A stretch of 64,000 nt of DNA. Origin: Siphonodentalium dalli (Eukaryota > Mollusca > Scaphopoda > Gadilida > Siphonodentaliidae). Position 1 is the first letter of the stretch. The number at the start of each line of letters is the position of its first letter. A program made the translations under genes and the position numbers. The notes below the pieces were generated by a model. That model saw only the letters and a program-made list of their open reading frames with translations, did not search any database and was not told where the DNA came from. Location of the stretch: the NCBI GenBank assembly GCA_032622095.1, contig CP136066.1, positions 102,571,319-102,635,318 of the forward strand, given 5' to 3'. This document shows positions 11,664-22,778 of this stretch, piece by piece.

Positions 11664-12175
11664 ACATTCATACAAAAATAACAGACAGTCATCTAGGGAA
11701 AGAGCTCATGATACGACTGAGACACAAGCTGACCATAGAGATCCGTCTGTGTGCGTGTGCAGACATTGCGTTCCGGGACATAACAAACCTCACAAGACAC
11801 ATAATTGACGCGAACTCGGAGATGATATCCATCACACAGATGGAAGCCACCACACGACAGATATCCGAAAACGAAACAACACCCATGCGTGTGATCGACC
11901 GAATAACATGGTGACAATGCATAATAACTTTAATTTATTCGGCGACATCGGCGACATCGGCGACATCGGCAACCGGGTTATCCGAAATGCTCTCAGTGCG
12001 ATCTTCAGTGATCAGGGATTCTCAACTTCCCATTGTCAAGATCCAAGTCACTCGACTTCTCGTTGTCAATATCCAAGTCACTCGACTTCTCGTTGTCAAG
12101 ATCCAAGTCACTCGACTTCTCGTTGTCAAGATCCAAGTCAATCGACTTCTCGTTGTCAAGATCCATGTCACCAAC
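11664..12175 (+). CDS. exon of the Ser/Lys-rich gene with internal TGA and 30-bp repeat
   Basis: The acceptor TTTTCAG ends at 11663 and the donor is AAC|GTGAGT at 12175/12176. Phase 2 entry reads RHSYKNNRQSSRERAHDTT and then a small Cys/His cluster, CVCRHCVPGHNKPHKTH, which might bind a metal. A TGA at 11806-11808 interrupts the frame, but the same frame then continues to the donor, so CGA to TGA is a likely single change. The end encodes GDIGDIGDIG and a 10-residue Cys-containing repeat. A second frame is also open from 11664 to about 11912 but would need phase 1 entry, which does not match the previous donor. Confidence 0.5.
12031..12172 (+). repeat. 30-bp coding minisatellite, about five copies
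   Basis: The unit CAAGATCCAAGTCACTCGAC plus TTCTCGTTGT encodes QDPSHSTSRC. Copies differ by one or two bases. The 30-bp period keeps the frame. A 9-bp GACATCGGC triplicate sits just upstream at about 11943-11970. Confidence 0.85.
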
Positions 12176-12527
12176 GTGAGTATTCGCTAATTTTCAAAGT
12201 TTACAGCATTCAGTGTAGAAATCAGTGTGCTTGAAATACCCAACAGGGATTTATGTGAAAGGAACGGAGACAAATTTTTCCTTATTTTAAATGCTTGTGA
12301 TAATAGTCACAGAAAATTTGGTGGAATTCAAACATTTGTTAAAATCATCTGTGCTCCTTCACTGCTATAAAACTGATATGTTAGTACTAAATTTAATTAT
12401 AGATCAGTCATGTGAATTTAATATTTAATATTTGCCATTGCCTATTAATGAGTATGAACATGATTTTATGACGTCACTGAACAGTGACGAGTTTAACTAA
12501 TTATATCCGTCATCATTTGTTCCACAG

Positions 12528-12623
12528 CATTCCCAGACAGAAACACCGATGAGCGGCCAACAAACAGAAGCAGACGAAAATCCAAGAACATGTTTCAATC
12601 TATGCTGCTCTCATTAAGAGCAG
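12528..12623 (+). CDS. 96-bp phase 1-1 exon of the Ser/Lys-rich gene
   Basis: The acceptor TTCCACAG ends at 12527 and the donor is GCAG|GTATGT at 12623/12624. The exon is symmetrical, phase 1 in and phase 1 out. It encodes about 32 residues (PFPDRNTDERPTNRSRRKSK, then NMFQSMLLSLRAG) with no stop. It is too short to be seen by length alone; the matched borders and phase are the evidence. Confidence 0.5.
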
Positions 12624-12688
12624 GTATGTGGTGCTTTCACAGATAATCCCCTTTCTTCTGAGGAATTATGACCCCTTTTTCAATTATA

Positions 12689-12935
12689 TTAACCCTTTCT
12701 ATACTAAATGGCTTCTCCCACTCAGTTATAAAAGTAAAGATTGGAATGTTCTATTTTACATTTGGAGGGTTGTTTAGGTAATAAAAGCAGACGACATACA
12801 AGATAATACAAGAGCAGAATGATTCATATTCATTAGTGGGAGATGTTCAGATAATAAGTTCAACGAACAACCAATGTTCTGAATATTTCCTAAGGGAACT
12901 ACTCATCAATGAGTATATAATATATAAAGGGTTAT
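12689..12935. mobile_element. TTAA MITE, GTTCAACAAACG family
   Basis: It starts TTAACCCTTTCTATACTAAA and ends TATATAAAGGGTTA, giving short inverted ends with TTAA at the left and TTAT at the right. The interior (GCAGACGACATACAAGATAA, ATAATAAGTTCAACGAAC, CATCAATGAGTAT) aligns with the copy ending at about 11612. Confidence 0.55.
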
Positions 12936-13156
12936 CCAGTGACTGGTTTGTTGAATCTGTTGGAGGGAGCAAGTCTAACAGTCAATGCATAAGAATCAAT
13001 TTTCCATAAACCCATTTTCTTTTCGTTCTGATAAAAGATGGCAACTTCCAAGAGAATATGGCATAAAATATTTTCGTTTGGCAAATGTAGAGTCAACTCT
13101 GCTACCCTGGTGCTAAAGAAATCTGAGAGAGCCTTTTCAAATTTGCTCTTTTACAG

Positions 13157-13212
13157 GCTTAAATAGAGTATTCACAAAAAGAGAAAAGAAAAAGAAGAGA
13201 AGCCGTTACTAA
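13157..13212 (+). CDS. probable terminal exon of the Ser/Lys-rich gene
   Basis: A strong acceptor (GCTCTTTTACAG ending at 13156) enters in phase 1 and reads GLNRVFTKREKKKKRSRY, then TAA at 13210-13212. The basic tail resembles the LFGAKKEKGKKNK core of the first exon. A poly-A signal was not placed with confidence. Given the indels elsewhere in this gene, the true end could lie further on. Confidence 0.4.
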
Positions 13213-13358
13213 GAAACATTCACTTGCAAATGAGATATGCCGACATAGGTCTGCTATAGATAACATTCTTTATCGAAGAGTTAGCCCACAGTAAGGATAC
13301 TCCTGTATATTCATGATTTGTTTCAAAATGCATATATATAATCTTCAAGGAATCTGCA

Positions 13359-13362
<4 letters not shown>

Positions 13363-13399
<37 letters not shown>

Positions 13400-13405
13400 T
13401 ATAAT
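13363..13405. repeat. (AT)n microsatellite
   Basis: A run of alternating A and T, broken once by C. The sequence on either side is intergenic and holds nothing else recognisable. Confidence 0.9.
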
Positions 13406-13799
13406 ATAACATCACTTGTATGGTTGGATGTTGAATGTGAGCTGGTCTCACCACTACTAACTTTCAGGGGCATTGAAAATGCAAAAAATATATATATAAT
13501 AGCCTGGTTCGTGCATATTCATGGGTGTGTAAAGAGTGACATGTTAAACTAAACAGGTCTGACAAATTCCATTTATAGCCATACATGGCTATTCTAGTGA
13601 AATGTGGCTGCAGCAAAAACAAATCTGTCAATGTGAATCACTGCAAACTGTTCTAATGAAATTTTACAGGTGTTGTCTGGTTGCACTTTCCATTGCACCA
13701 CATTGCTCAAAATTTATTGGAAAGTAAGAGATCATATTCAAATATTTGAAAAGAGCGCCATTAAAGAACTAATCATTGTCGTGGTCTATTAAAAATCGC

Positions 13800-14000
13800 A
13801 GTTTTCCGGAAAAATAAGCAGATGACAAACAGATAAATAGATAATACAAGTGCAGACTGATTTCTGTTCCTTGGAAGGAAATGTTTAGATAATAAATTCA
13901 ACAAGCGGCATATGGCCGTATGGCCGTTTGTTGAACTTATTATATGAACATTTCCCGAGGGAACTACTCATCAATGAGTATTTTGTAAAGAAAGGGTTAA
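13800..14000. repeat. TTAA-type MITE copy with palindromic core
   Basis: The core AATTCAACAAGCGGCATATG reads into ATGGCCGTTTGTTGAACTTA as an inverted pair. The right end is AAAGAAAGGGTTAA with TTAA at 13997-14000. The left end near 13800 is eroded. Confidence 0.55.
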
Positions 14001-14920
14001 TCCGGTAATGGTAAACGGATATCTGGATGGATTTGTCTAGCTGCCCTGAAAGAAGTACTTTCCGTTTCACCGCATTGCACAAAATTTATTGGAAAGCAAG
14101 AGAATCGTATTCAAATATTTGAAAACAGAGCAATTAACAATATATTAACAGTAGTGAACTCTTAACTATTGTATTTTGAAATTGAGTAATATTTGAATAT
14201 TATAGCTATAGATAGGATTTGCCAAACCTGCTAAATACTACAATATTCATTGGTGTATGATGTGAACAATCAACAAATAATGATCCAACATTGTTCTGTG
14301 CATATAGTGCATTATCAGAAATAGCTTTCCTATCTTGGTATTATATTGGATATGAATTATAGAAAAAACAAACATAATCTGAATCCGATCGTGATATCCA
14401 CAAAAAGTGTTATACAAGAGAGAGAACAAATAATTGTTTTTTTTTCTTTGAAGAATTTACCACCATCCCACCAAACATTGCGATAGATAATAGACTCACA
14501 TCTTACACTGTACACAATGTACAATCTGGTTCTACCGAGCTTAAATATACAACAATCTGATTCACAAACGAACTTCCATTTCTAATTTGAATCATTTCAA
14601 ACATAAACAAACTCATTAGGCGTTGACACGACTTGATTTCCAATGGACCAGCGTATTGGCAGGTAATATCTCTTTCATTCTCGACAACTAATGTAGCACA
14701 CCGAGGTGCTTCAGGGAGTTGTTGTCCATTTCAAGTAAGACCTCAGCATATGTCACTACTAGTGGAACTCTCCTTCTGCAGTCCCCTTTTCTCACATCGG
14801 GCCGAACAGCCATGGTAAGCCTGGTGTGTCGTGGTCTGTTGCCCGTAGCCGTGTGCTTTTGTATGGAGTTAAATATGTAACATATCTTAATGTTCTCATA
14901 CCGGGAATATAGAACCATGG
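14001..14920. other. no gene recognised
   Basis: AT-rich sequence. A stretch at about 14056-14120 (GCACAAAATTTATTGGAAAG, then CAAGAGA.TC.TATTCAAATATTTGAAAA) repeats 13705-13755, a direct duplication of about 50 bp. No supported exon or RNA gene was seen. Confidence 0.5.
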
Positions 14921-14959
14921 TTTATGGAGATATGGGATATTAGGCCTAAGAGCACTGAG

Positions 14960-15062
14960 ATACAAGGGGGGGGGTGCAAATGGAATTATGCAAAACTTGT
15001 GTTCGGTCTGATTCTGATTCAAGGGGGGGGGGGTGCAGTTGGAATTTCCCATGGTGGACACC
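14960..15062. repeat. poly-G tracts with GTGCA-GGAATT motif
   Basis: Two G-runs, each followed by GTGCA and a GGAATT segment, about 60 bp apart. The same arrangement occurs on the other strand at 37598-37760. It is probably part of one dispersed repeat. Confidence 0.6.
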
Positions 15063-15094
15063 CCCCGAACGGAAACCCTCTAGCCACGTCCCTG

Positions 15095-15510
15095 CCTGCA
15101 ATTGGCAAAATCTCTCAGAAGCATCTTGATGCGCTACATAAGTCATCAAGAATGAAGGAGATATTACCTTCTCCGCCGATTGTGGCAGATCAAAGGAATC
15201 TCCACCGATTGTGGCATATCAAAGAACTTAAAATAAACTTGGCTAATTTGCTGGTCCATCGGAAGCCAAGAAAAACAGTGTCAACTCCTAACGTGTTATG
15301 TGGTGGTAAACACCTGACGTGCCCGGAAATATTAAATGGTAATATACAAAGTGGAGATAATTCACAAAAATATGTTCTGAATAAAAAATGTGGATCTAAA
15401 AATGTTATCTATGCTTCAGTATGTGCGAGGTCGAACAGTGTGATTTATGTGGAGTCGAGCCAATTGAATTCCCATTTCGAAAACGTAAATGGTTGGGATG
15501 ATGAGTTCAT
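15095..15510 (+). pseudogene. Penelope-like retroelement fragment, GIY-YIG region
   Basis: The frame encodes a fragment resembling the C-terminal part of Penelope-like polyproteins. It has a NLANLLVHRKPRK segment, a spaced Cys segment (VLCGGKHLTCPEI) and then GSKNVIYASVCARSNSVIYV, comparable to the SxNVIYxIxCxxCxxxYVGE of GIY-YIG endonucleases. The second Cys and the GE of the active region are changed, so it should be inactive. No reverse transcriptase domain is present upstream. A related piece lies at 17250-17345. Confidence 0.5.
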
Positions 15511-16159
15511 GAACATATTATGCATAAATATGAAAGGTAGAAAGCAGCTACGACTTTTAAAGATAATGTATCTCTTCCGGCACACAATAACAACAACAAC
15601 ATCATTTTTATAAAACTCGATTTCAAGACTACAAACAACTTTTTTGCTAATAATATGAAGATAAAACTGAAGATTGAGTATATTATTTGTCAATAAATGC
15701 ATCATCAAATTGTTTATTTTTGATTAATCCAAGCATAATTTGTGGTAAAATCTGTTAGTTGGAATTAAATTTGCCTTGATTGAGGGTGCTAATAAGATAA
15801 AGTTCTCCCTCTTGGTACACTCCAGGTAAGCTCCGAACGTTATTAAGGTTGCCTAAAGTTTCTGTTCTAAAAATAACATGTAAAACTGTTCCGAAAGGTT
15901 GTATGTATTATACCAGAAATAATCGAAATAAAATCAATATTAATTGATAGAAGCATTTCCGGACATGAGTCTTCGATTCATATTTTTAGTTTAAACTGCG
16001 GAAACTATATAAAACTTGTGAGGAAGAGATACACAGTCTTTAAAAGAGGAACGGTGAAATAGATGACTCAGTGTTACCTATTCGAATTGCGCTTATTCTC
16101 TGGTGAACATTCCCAGGGATGCGTAGGAGACGTATGTCTCGATCACTTCTGACGTATAT

Positions 16160-17245
16160 GTACACTAAGACTATACCAATGTATGAATACTGATATTTCA
16201 ATGTATGCATGCTGATATTTCTATGTATCAATACTGATATTTCAATGTATCAATACTGATATTTCAAGGTACATATGAATACTGATATGTCAATGTATGA
16301 ATACTGATATTTCAATGTATCAATACTGATACTTCAATGTACCAAATCTGATATTTCAATGCATCAATACTGATATTTCAATGTATCAATACTAATATTT
16401 CAAGGTATATATGAATACTGATATTTCAATGTATCAATACTGATATTTCAATGTACCAAATCTGACATTTCAATGCATCAATACTGATATTTCAATGTAT
16501 CAATACTAATATTTCAAGGTACATATGAATACTGATATGTCAATGTATGAATGCTGATATTTCAATGTATGACTACTGTTATTTCAATGTATCAATACTT
16601 ATATGTCAATAGATGAATACTGATATTCAATGTATCAATACTGCTATTTCAATGAATCAATACTGATATTTCAATGTGTCAATAATGATATTTCAAGGTA
16701 TCAATACTGTCATCCCAATGTATAAATAACGTTATTTAAATGTATCAATACATATATTTCAATGTATCAATAAAGATATTTCAATGTATCAATAATGATA
16801 TTTCAGTGCATCAATACTGATATTCAATGTATCAATACTGCTATTTCAATGTATCAATACTGATATTTCAGTGTGTCAATAATGATATTTTAAGGTATCA
16901 ATACTGTCATTCCAATGTATAAATACCGTTATTTCAATGTATCAATACATATATTTCAATGTATCAATAAAGATATTTCAATGTATCAATACTGATATTT
17001 CAGTGCATCAATACTGATATTTCAATGTATCAATACTTATATTACAATGCATCAATACTTATATTTCAATGTATCAATACTTATATTTCAATGTATCAAT
17101 ACTGATATTTCAATAAATATTTCAATGTATCAATACTGATATTTCAGTGCATCAATACTGATATTTCAATGTATCAATACTTATATTACAATGCATCAAT
17201 ACTTATATTTCAATGTATCAATACTGATATTTCAATGTACCTGAT
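16160..17245. repeat. 22-bp satellite array
   Basis: About 48 copies of TGATATTTCAATGTATCAAT plus AC, with small indels. Higher-order blocks recur inside it, for example segments with CAAGGTACATATGAATAC near 16270 and 16520. It lies between the two Penelope-like fragments. Confidence 0.9.
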
Positions 17246-17249
17246 ATTG

Positions 17250-17345
17250 ACAAGATCTCCCTGAAGGATTTCACTGTGCTACGCGAGTCGTGGAGAATGA
17301 AAAAGATATTCCATTCTCCGCCAATTGTAGCACCTGAACTCAACC
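17250..17345 (+). pseudogene. short Penelope-like fragment
   Basis: It encodes KISLKDFTVLRESWRMKKIF followed by HSPPIVAPEL, close to the KISQKHLDALHKSSRMKEIL / PSPPIVADQR segment at about 15105-15195. It is probably a second truncated copy or half of one element split by the satellite. Confidence 0.45.
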
Positions 17346-17349
17346 TAGT

Positions 17350-18690
17350 TAGTCTTCACACTTCACCCAGGTAAGATCATATATGAATAATCATATAATT
17401 ATAACAATAGCGTCATACCATAACCCGGGTAACATGAGTCGGGTAACATGAGTCGGCATTGTTGCAATTTGATATTAATATATCCGATCAGACAATTCCA
17501 TTTCAACAATTATGATTCAATAAAATTCGCTGATATAACAATATGTCAATCGAGAAGTGAAACGGGCGAGAAAGTGTGCTAAAACAATAGGATTATGATA
17601 AAACATCAATGCATATCATAGTGTTTCACTATGTCGGGTATCAGTAAAAATGTTACCCTTTCTTGATTAAATGGATTTTACGAGTTAATCCTTCCATGTC
17701 TGGAGCTTTGTGAGATTTTGTGAAAACCCTGTGTCAATGCATTCTCTTATATACTGATATGTCCTAATGATTAATGTAGCCATAGGAAATTCAGGACCGA
17801 ACCAAATGCATATGCTTGTAAATACATGTAGAGTTACAGTAGTTGTCTTAATTTTATAGTATTCCATGTGGTCCAAAAGAGCGATGAAGTCCTTTTTTAT
17901 ATTATCTTCTGCTGAACATTTGTCAAAAGAGGAACAAATATGTTTTTTTTAACATTTACTGCGATGAATTATCAATGACAAAATTAAGACTACTGGAAAT
18001 ATCATATATACCGAGTTACTTCAGCTTAAGTACACTTCTCTTTATTGGAGTTTACTGAAGAGGGAGAACATTTGCTGAAATATTTCTGATAGTTTGATTT
18101 TCCAATTGAAGAAATTGTTAATACAGTCATGCAAATATGAAGATAATTTTTTTTTCAAATACTGGCTGATTGGCATTTGTCTACTACATACATGTATTGG
18201 AGTTTCCAGGTGAGTGTGTGATGAGAGATTGTAGGTCTACCTGGGTGGTAAAATTCGACACTGCTAAATAGAAATTCGAATGCATCTATGAAGTACTAAC
18301 CCACCAGAAGCTGATATAGGTTAACACAAAACACTAGTATAAATTACTGTATAATTAAGGTACACCCATACAATGGAATATTTAAAATTAAAACAACCAC
18401 TATAATTGTTTTTCACTGAAAAGTATAAGCATTTAATTTTCCAACAAATTACAAATTTCCCAGCATATCCCCTGCATATCCAGTGAGATTTCCTCTGCAA
18501 GCTATTACATGACCCAAAGATGGGTTTTGGCTATTTTAGCTGTAATACATTTTAAGCTGATAACATCTCAGGACAGTGACTAAAATTGAACTTCGAACAA
18601 ATCTATTTGGCAGTTTTCAAATCGATGAGTGTTGTCCTACATCTAGGTCATTGTTTAAGAAGTAATTTTTTTTTTAAGTAAAATATCCCT
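17350..18690. other. no gene; one eroded hairpin-MITE end
   Basis: The only recognised item is TTAATCCTTCCATGTCTGGA at about 17684, then GTCAATGCATTCTCTTATAT at about 17731. This is the left half of the MITE family seen at 50266-50536. The rest is AT-rich with no supported exon. Confidence 0.5.
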
Positions 18691-18724
18691 AATTTTTTGT
18701 GATTCCGTCACCCTCAAATAAGCA

Positions 18725-18970
18725 AGATCACTTGGTCGGGGTCGTATTGGATTCATCCAGCTCCGTTCCGTGGTTTCAGTTATTCTTCCAGCTCCGGTTC
18801 CGTGGTTTTAATGGTATACGTCAAAGTTTTGGAGTATCATTTCCATATATGGAGTTATACACGACTTCCATATATGGAATGATACTCCAGAACTTTGACC
18901 TGTAGTACTAAAACCACGGAACCGGACCTGATGGATCCAATATGGCCGCGAGTTAGTGACAGGGCGTATT
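18725..18970. mobile_element. foldback element, GGTTCCGTGGTTT family
   Basis: A long imperfect palindrome. The left half has TATTGGATTCATCCAGCTCC, TTCCGTGGTTTTA and GGAGTATCATTTCCATATAT. The right half holds their complements, ending with GGATCCAATATGGCCG and GTTAGTGACAGGGCG. A second copy is at 35560-35812. There is no coding capacity. Confidence 0.7.
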
Positions 18971-19520
18971 AAATCGATGTCAGCTATGGATGGTCAGATG
19001 CAGGATGCATGTGATAATCAAACGTTCAACTTTTCCCTGGATAAAGATAGATCATGTATATTTAATGGAACACGACAAATGCTGGCGGTGAAGTCAATGT
19101 TGCTACTGTAGGTAAGCTACGCACATATTAGGCTGCTTGTAAACATCTTTTAATTGGAGTCGGCCGTTTATAAATACACTTTTTAGTGTTTCAGAACGAA
19201 AAAGTTCAATAACACAACAAATTCATGAAATTTAAAACAATTCAAACGTTAATGTATTCCATATCCCACATCGCAAATTCCATTCACACCCACTGTTTGG
19301 GATGATACCCGGGAACATTTGAAAGAACTGTCAGCCATCTCCTATGTCTCCTACAACCCACCTTTGTCATGTTTGTATGCTGTAAATCCACTGAAGAGCG
19401 GATGCAGGGTTTGTGAGTTTGTAAGTAGATTACTATCTGACCATGCACAGCAGGTGTTTGCCTACAATGTATGGGGTGGATGCCACCGCAGCAAGAAGCC
19501 CCCCCCCCCCCCCATCCGAG
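18971..19520. other. no gene recognised
   Basis: Unique-looking sequence with a poly-C tract at about 19500-19513. Short open frames on both strands lack any recognisable domain. Confidence 0.4.
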
Positions 19521-19746
19521 CAGATATGGCACAGTAGCATGTTATATATACGTCTCCGAAACATGCCGAGCATTGCTCTTTGAACATGTCTGGGACTATA
19601 CAACACATTTGAACTGTCTCGAAACTTACATTTGCTTCTAAAAATAGGAGCCTTGTGTGTTGTATAGTTCCAGGCATGCTCAAAGAGCAATGCTCGGCAT
19701 GTTTCGGAGACGTATAATTATATAACATGCTACTGTGCCATATCTG
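19521..19746. repeat. near-perfect 226-bp palindrome
   Basis: Arms of about 85-90 bp: CAGATATGGCACAGTAGCAT at the left, its complement at the right end. GTCTCCGAAACATGCCGAGC and GCATTGCTCTTTGA are likewise mirrored. The loop is about 45 bp. The small mismatch count suggests a recent origin. Confidence 0.8.
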
Positions 19747-19984
19747 CTATATGTATAGCCTACATACAATAGAAACCTTTAAACTGTGCATATAGTGTCC
19801 TAAGTGCGACGTCGGAATACAGCGGCCATTTGAGCTTCCTTTTTGGTGTCGCTTCGGTGGTCGTATGCGGGTGGAATGGAGTCGATTTGAGATTATAGAT
19901 GCGCGCCCTACGAGTATACCATTTATCGAGGTCAAGGACGAGTATAGCTTTTGCAACATTACCCCGCTACCATGTGGTGTGGTA

Positions 19985-20053
19985 TTGCATGACGTCGGAC
20001 TTTGAGTCGCAAAGCGCGCTCGCCGTCATGGGCCGGGGCTCGAATCCCGCCCA
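19985..20053 (+). repeat. possible tRNA-like (pol III B-box) remnant
   Basis: GGGGCTCGAATCCCGCCC at about 20036-20053 fits a T-arm/B-box, with a stem-like GGACTTTGAGTCGCAAAG 35 bp before it. A full cloverleaf and a clear A-box were not found, so this may be a tRNA-derived SINE head or chance. Confidence 0.2.
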
Positions 20054-20362
20054 ATCCCCCAAAAAAAATTTGCACTGTCTCAAAACTTACATTACCTTGT
20101 TTTCTTTTATGAGTTTTGGGTGTGTCGTTATATATGATATGACAATATTCAAATGCATATATAGAACGACCCCGACATAGTAAGAAGACGGACAATGCAA
20201 AGGATCGTGCAAATGGTCGTGGAACTATATGCCAATATATATTATATAGGCCTTTGCGCATTTCAGCGATGCGAATGCTTGATTGTTAGTGTAGATCGTT
20301 TTGGATGCCAGTGGACTCTGATAAGTACATAATGTCCTAATAGCAACCGCATCGTATCAATT

Positions 20363-20573
20363 GTTGATATGTTATACTGGATGTACGGTATCATGGGTTA
20401 ATATGTTATACTGGATGTACGCTATCAAGTGTTAATACGTTATACTGGATGTACGGTATCAAGTGTTAATACGTTATAATGGATGTACGGTATCAAGTGT
20501 TAATACGTTATAATGGACGTACGGTACCAAATGTTAATACATTATACTGGACGTACGGTATCAAGTGTTAATA
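20363..20573. repeat. 34-bp tandem repeat, about six copies
   Basis: The unit is GTTATACTGGATGTACGGTA plus TCAAGTGTTAATAC. Copies differ by one to three bases. The array runs directly into the inverted repeat starting at 20570. Confidence 0.85.
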
Positions 20574-20808
20574 ACGACCCCGCTCGCGCGCCCGAGCTCG
20601 GGTCGTGTATAGGTAACAGGTGGGCGCGCGTACCTGTGACGTCACACATAAATTACAGTATACCGTGAAGGATAAATTTTTATTCACACAACATTTTCGC
20701 GAAAAAATCACGTGACTTCCAGCAGTCGTTTCACAAAATCACGGAATCAGCAATGAAACGAATTTGCTACTTCGCAACTTCCGATATGTGGCAACGGACA
20801 ATTTGTAT
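20570..20808. repeat. left arm of a 240-bp inverted repeat pair
   Basis: It begins AATAACGACCCCGCTCG and contains GTGTATAGGTAACAGGTGGG, TGTGACGTCACACATAAATT, CACGTGACTTCC and CAACTTCCGATATGTGGCAA. All of these occur in the same order, reversed, at 26138-26378. The pair may be the TIRs of a 5.8-kb element or two opposed copies of one repeat. Confidence 0.75.
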
Positions 20809-20865
20809 TACAATATGTTATCTCTACATCTTATTTACTTGCACCGAAGCTGCATTCAAGCGCAA

Positions 20866-21240
20866 TTGCACTGTGGTGCGGTAAAATTTCGCTGCACCAC
20901 AGTGCAATTACACTTCAATGAAGCGCAAAGTCGTCGCACACCAGTGCAATTGCGCTTGAGTGCAATTTTACCGCACTACAGTGCAACTGCGCTTGAGTGC
21001 AGCGCAATTTGGCCACACCACAGTGCAATCGCGCTTGAGTGTTGCGCAATGTCGTCGCACCGCAGTGCAATTGCGCTTGAATGCAGCGCATTTTCACCGC
21101 ACTACAGTGCAAATGCGCTTGAGTGCAGCGCAATCTCGCCGCACCACATTGCAATTGCGCTTGAGTGTAGCGCAATGTTGTCGCACCGCAGTGCAATTGC
21201 GCTTGAGTGCAGATGCAATACAGTGCGATTGCGTTTATGT
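20866..21240. repeat. 42-bp minisatellite, about nine copies
   Basis: The unit contains CAGTGCAATTGCGCTTGAGT and GCAGCGCAAT.TCGCCGCACC. Because 42 is a multiple of three and the unit lacks stops in several frames, long open frames appear on both strands. They are not genes. Confidence 0.9.
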
Positions 21241-22524
21241 ATATTGCAATGTCGCTGCAACGCGGCGAAATTTGGATGCGTTACTATTTAGTACAATGCA
21301 GCGCAATCGTGACCAATATGCAATTTTGGGCATCAGCCCAATTTCACTTAAACGCAGGACAATTGACCTCGATAACGGCGCAATTGCACTCTAGCACTCC
21401 AGTACTGTGTCCGTGAGGGTGTTTTTTTATTATTAAGATGCAATGAATGTGCTGGATGAAGTTATGAACGGATTGAAGCCACTGGAACGTCAATAGAATG
21501 GACATAATCAACAATGTTTTTCGCTGACCAATGCGAGTATTCGCTCCCAATTTTATTAGAATCCATTGGCGAACGAGCGAGAAAAACCGACTTCACACGC
21601 GCGTATATATGACCTTGTCGCCATCGGGTTACACGTTTTATTGACTGCTCGAACATCATTCATCCATGCGGACATCGCAAGCAACATGTGCGCCTTCACA
21701 ATACGAGTTCTTAGAAAGAAATATCATGCTAATCGGCCCAATAGAAGTGGAGATAATTGGATTATTGCCCTTCGCGTGGAAGCTTGATGACAACACGTGA
21801 CCCTGACTTTAAGTCCGGCTAGTTCGCAAACTAATAGGAGTTCCGCCAAACCGATTACATGCCTGGGGTCAGCTTTCAACCATCTTTCCAGCAAAATAAA
21901 ATTTTGCGGTCTTACCGTTTGTTTGAAATTTTGTTAAAATATCGACAGAAAAGTTCATGGAAAAGTAACGACCCTCGGGGCGGAGAACTTTGCAAAATGT
22001 AAACAAACTTTCCATTTGATTGAACTTTTTTTTATTTTTGGACGAATTTCGTCGAGTAAAGTATCGTTTTGTTCGAAATTTTACATAGCATCTTATGGCG
22101 TAAGCGAAATAGAAATTTGAGAAGAGGTTTTACTGCTATATACTCTAATCGAAATCCAATAGAAATTGATCAACCCAGACGACGGCAGAATCGCTACAGG
22201 AATCGACGCACCTGCTGTTAGAGGCAGTTAGATCTCATCTCTCCCTCTGCATAACACAATACACGATGCGGGGCTTTAGTCTTCCATGCCATCTTATGAA
22301 TTACAATATTGAGCCATGGCGTGCCTGCCACAACCTGGAATCCATTGGAGAATTGGGGCATAATATGTATCTAATCATTACTCTGTCACTAGAAGACTGT
22401 AATATGTGTTTAATAATCTAATATATAAATATATGTGTAGCCGTCGCGTTGTAAATATAGAAGGCCTATTAATCAACAGCTCCAACGGAGCATGCTTCTT
22501 TGGTCCGGTGGTTGAGACGCCTTG

Positions 22525-22603
22525 TCTCGTCACCGAAGTTAAGCAACGTCGAGCCCAGTTAGTACTTGGATGGGTGACCGTTGTCCTGAGATTTCGGGTG
22601 CTG
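22525..22603 (+). ncRNA. 5S-rRNA-like segment (5S-derived SINE head or pseudogene)
   Basis: GAAGTTAAGCAACGTCGAGC, TTAGTACTTGGATGGGTGAC and CGGGTGCTG match in order the internal promoter part of animal 5S rRNA (A-box, intermediate element, C-box) and its 3' end. The 5' third of 5S is replaced by a hairpin-forming sequence (GGTTGAGACGCCTTGTCTCG). It is therefore not a normal 5S gene; a 5S-headed SINE or a diverged pseudogene is more likely. Confidence 0.65.
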
Positions 22604-22778
22604 CCAACTTTCGGTGCGACTCCCGCATTCCACCCTTCTCCCGTTACATATGTAAATCAATCATTGTTTATTTGTTTTGTATACACTGTGTCATCTTGGG
22701 AACTCATGGTGTGTGATTTCAGACATTTTTACCACACTTGTCCTGACCAAATTATAACTTCAAATTATGGCCTACAAT

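Noticed and set aside
11664-11914. Alternative reading frame of the exon at 11664 ending at a TGA near 11912
   Set aside because: It needs phase 1 entry, while the preceding donor leaves phase 2, and its composition is unlike the rest of the protein.
16160-17245. CRISPR-like array
   Set aside because: Units are contiguous 22-bp copies with no unique spacers, in an animal genome.
19899-20180. Complete tRNA gene near 20,000
   Set aside because: Only a B-box-like segment and one possible stem are seen; no cloverleaf or acceptor pairing could be drawn.
20764-21394. Overlapping long open frames on both strands, Cys/His/Ala-rich
   Set aside because: They follow from a 42-bp tandem repeat whose length is a multiple of three; several frames are open at once.
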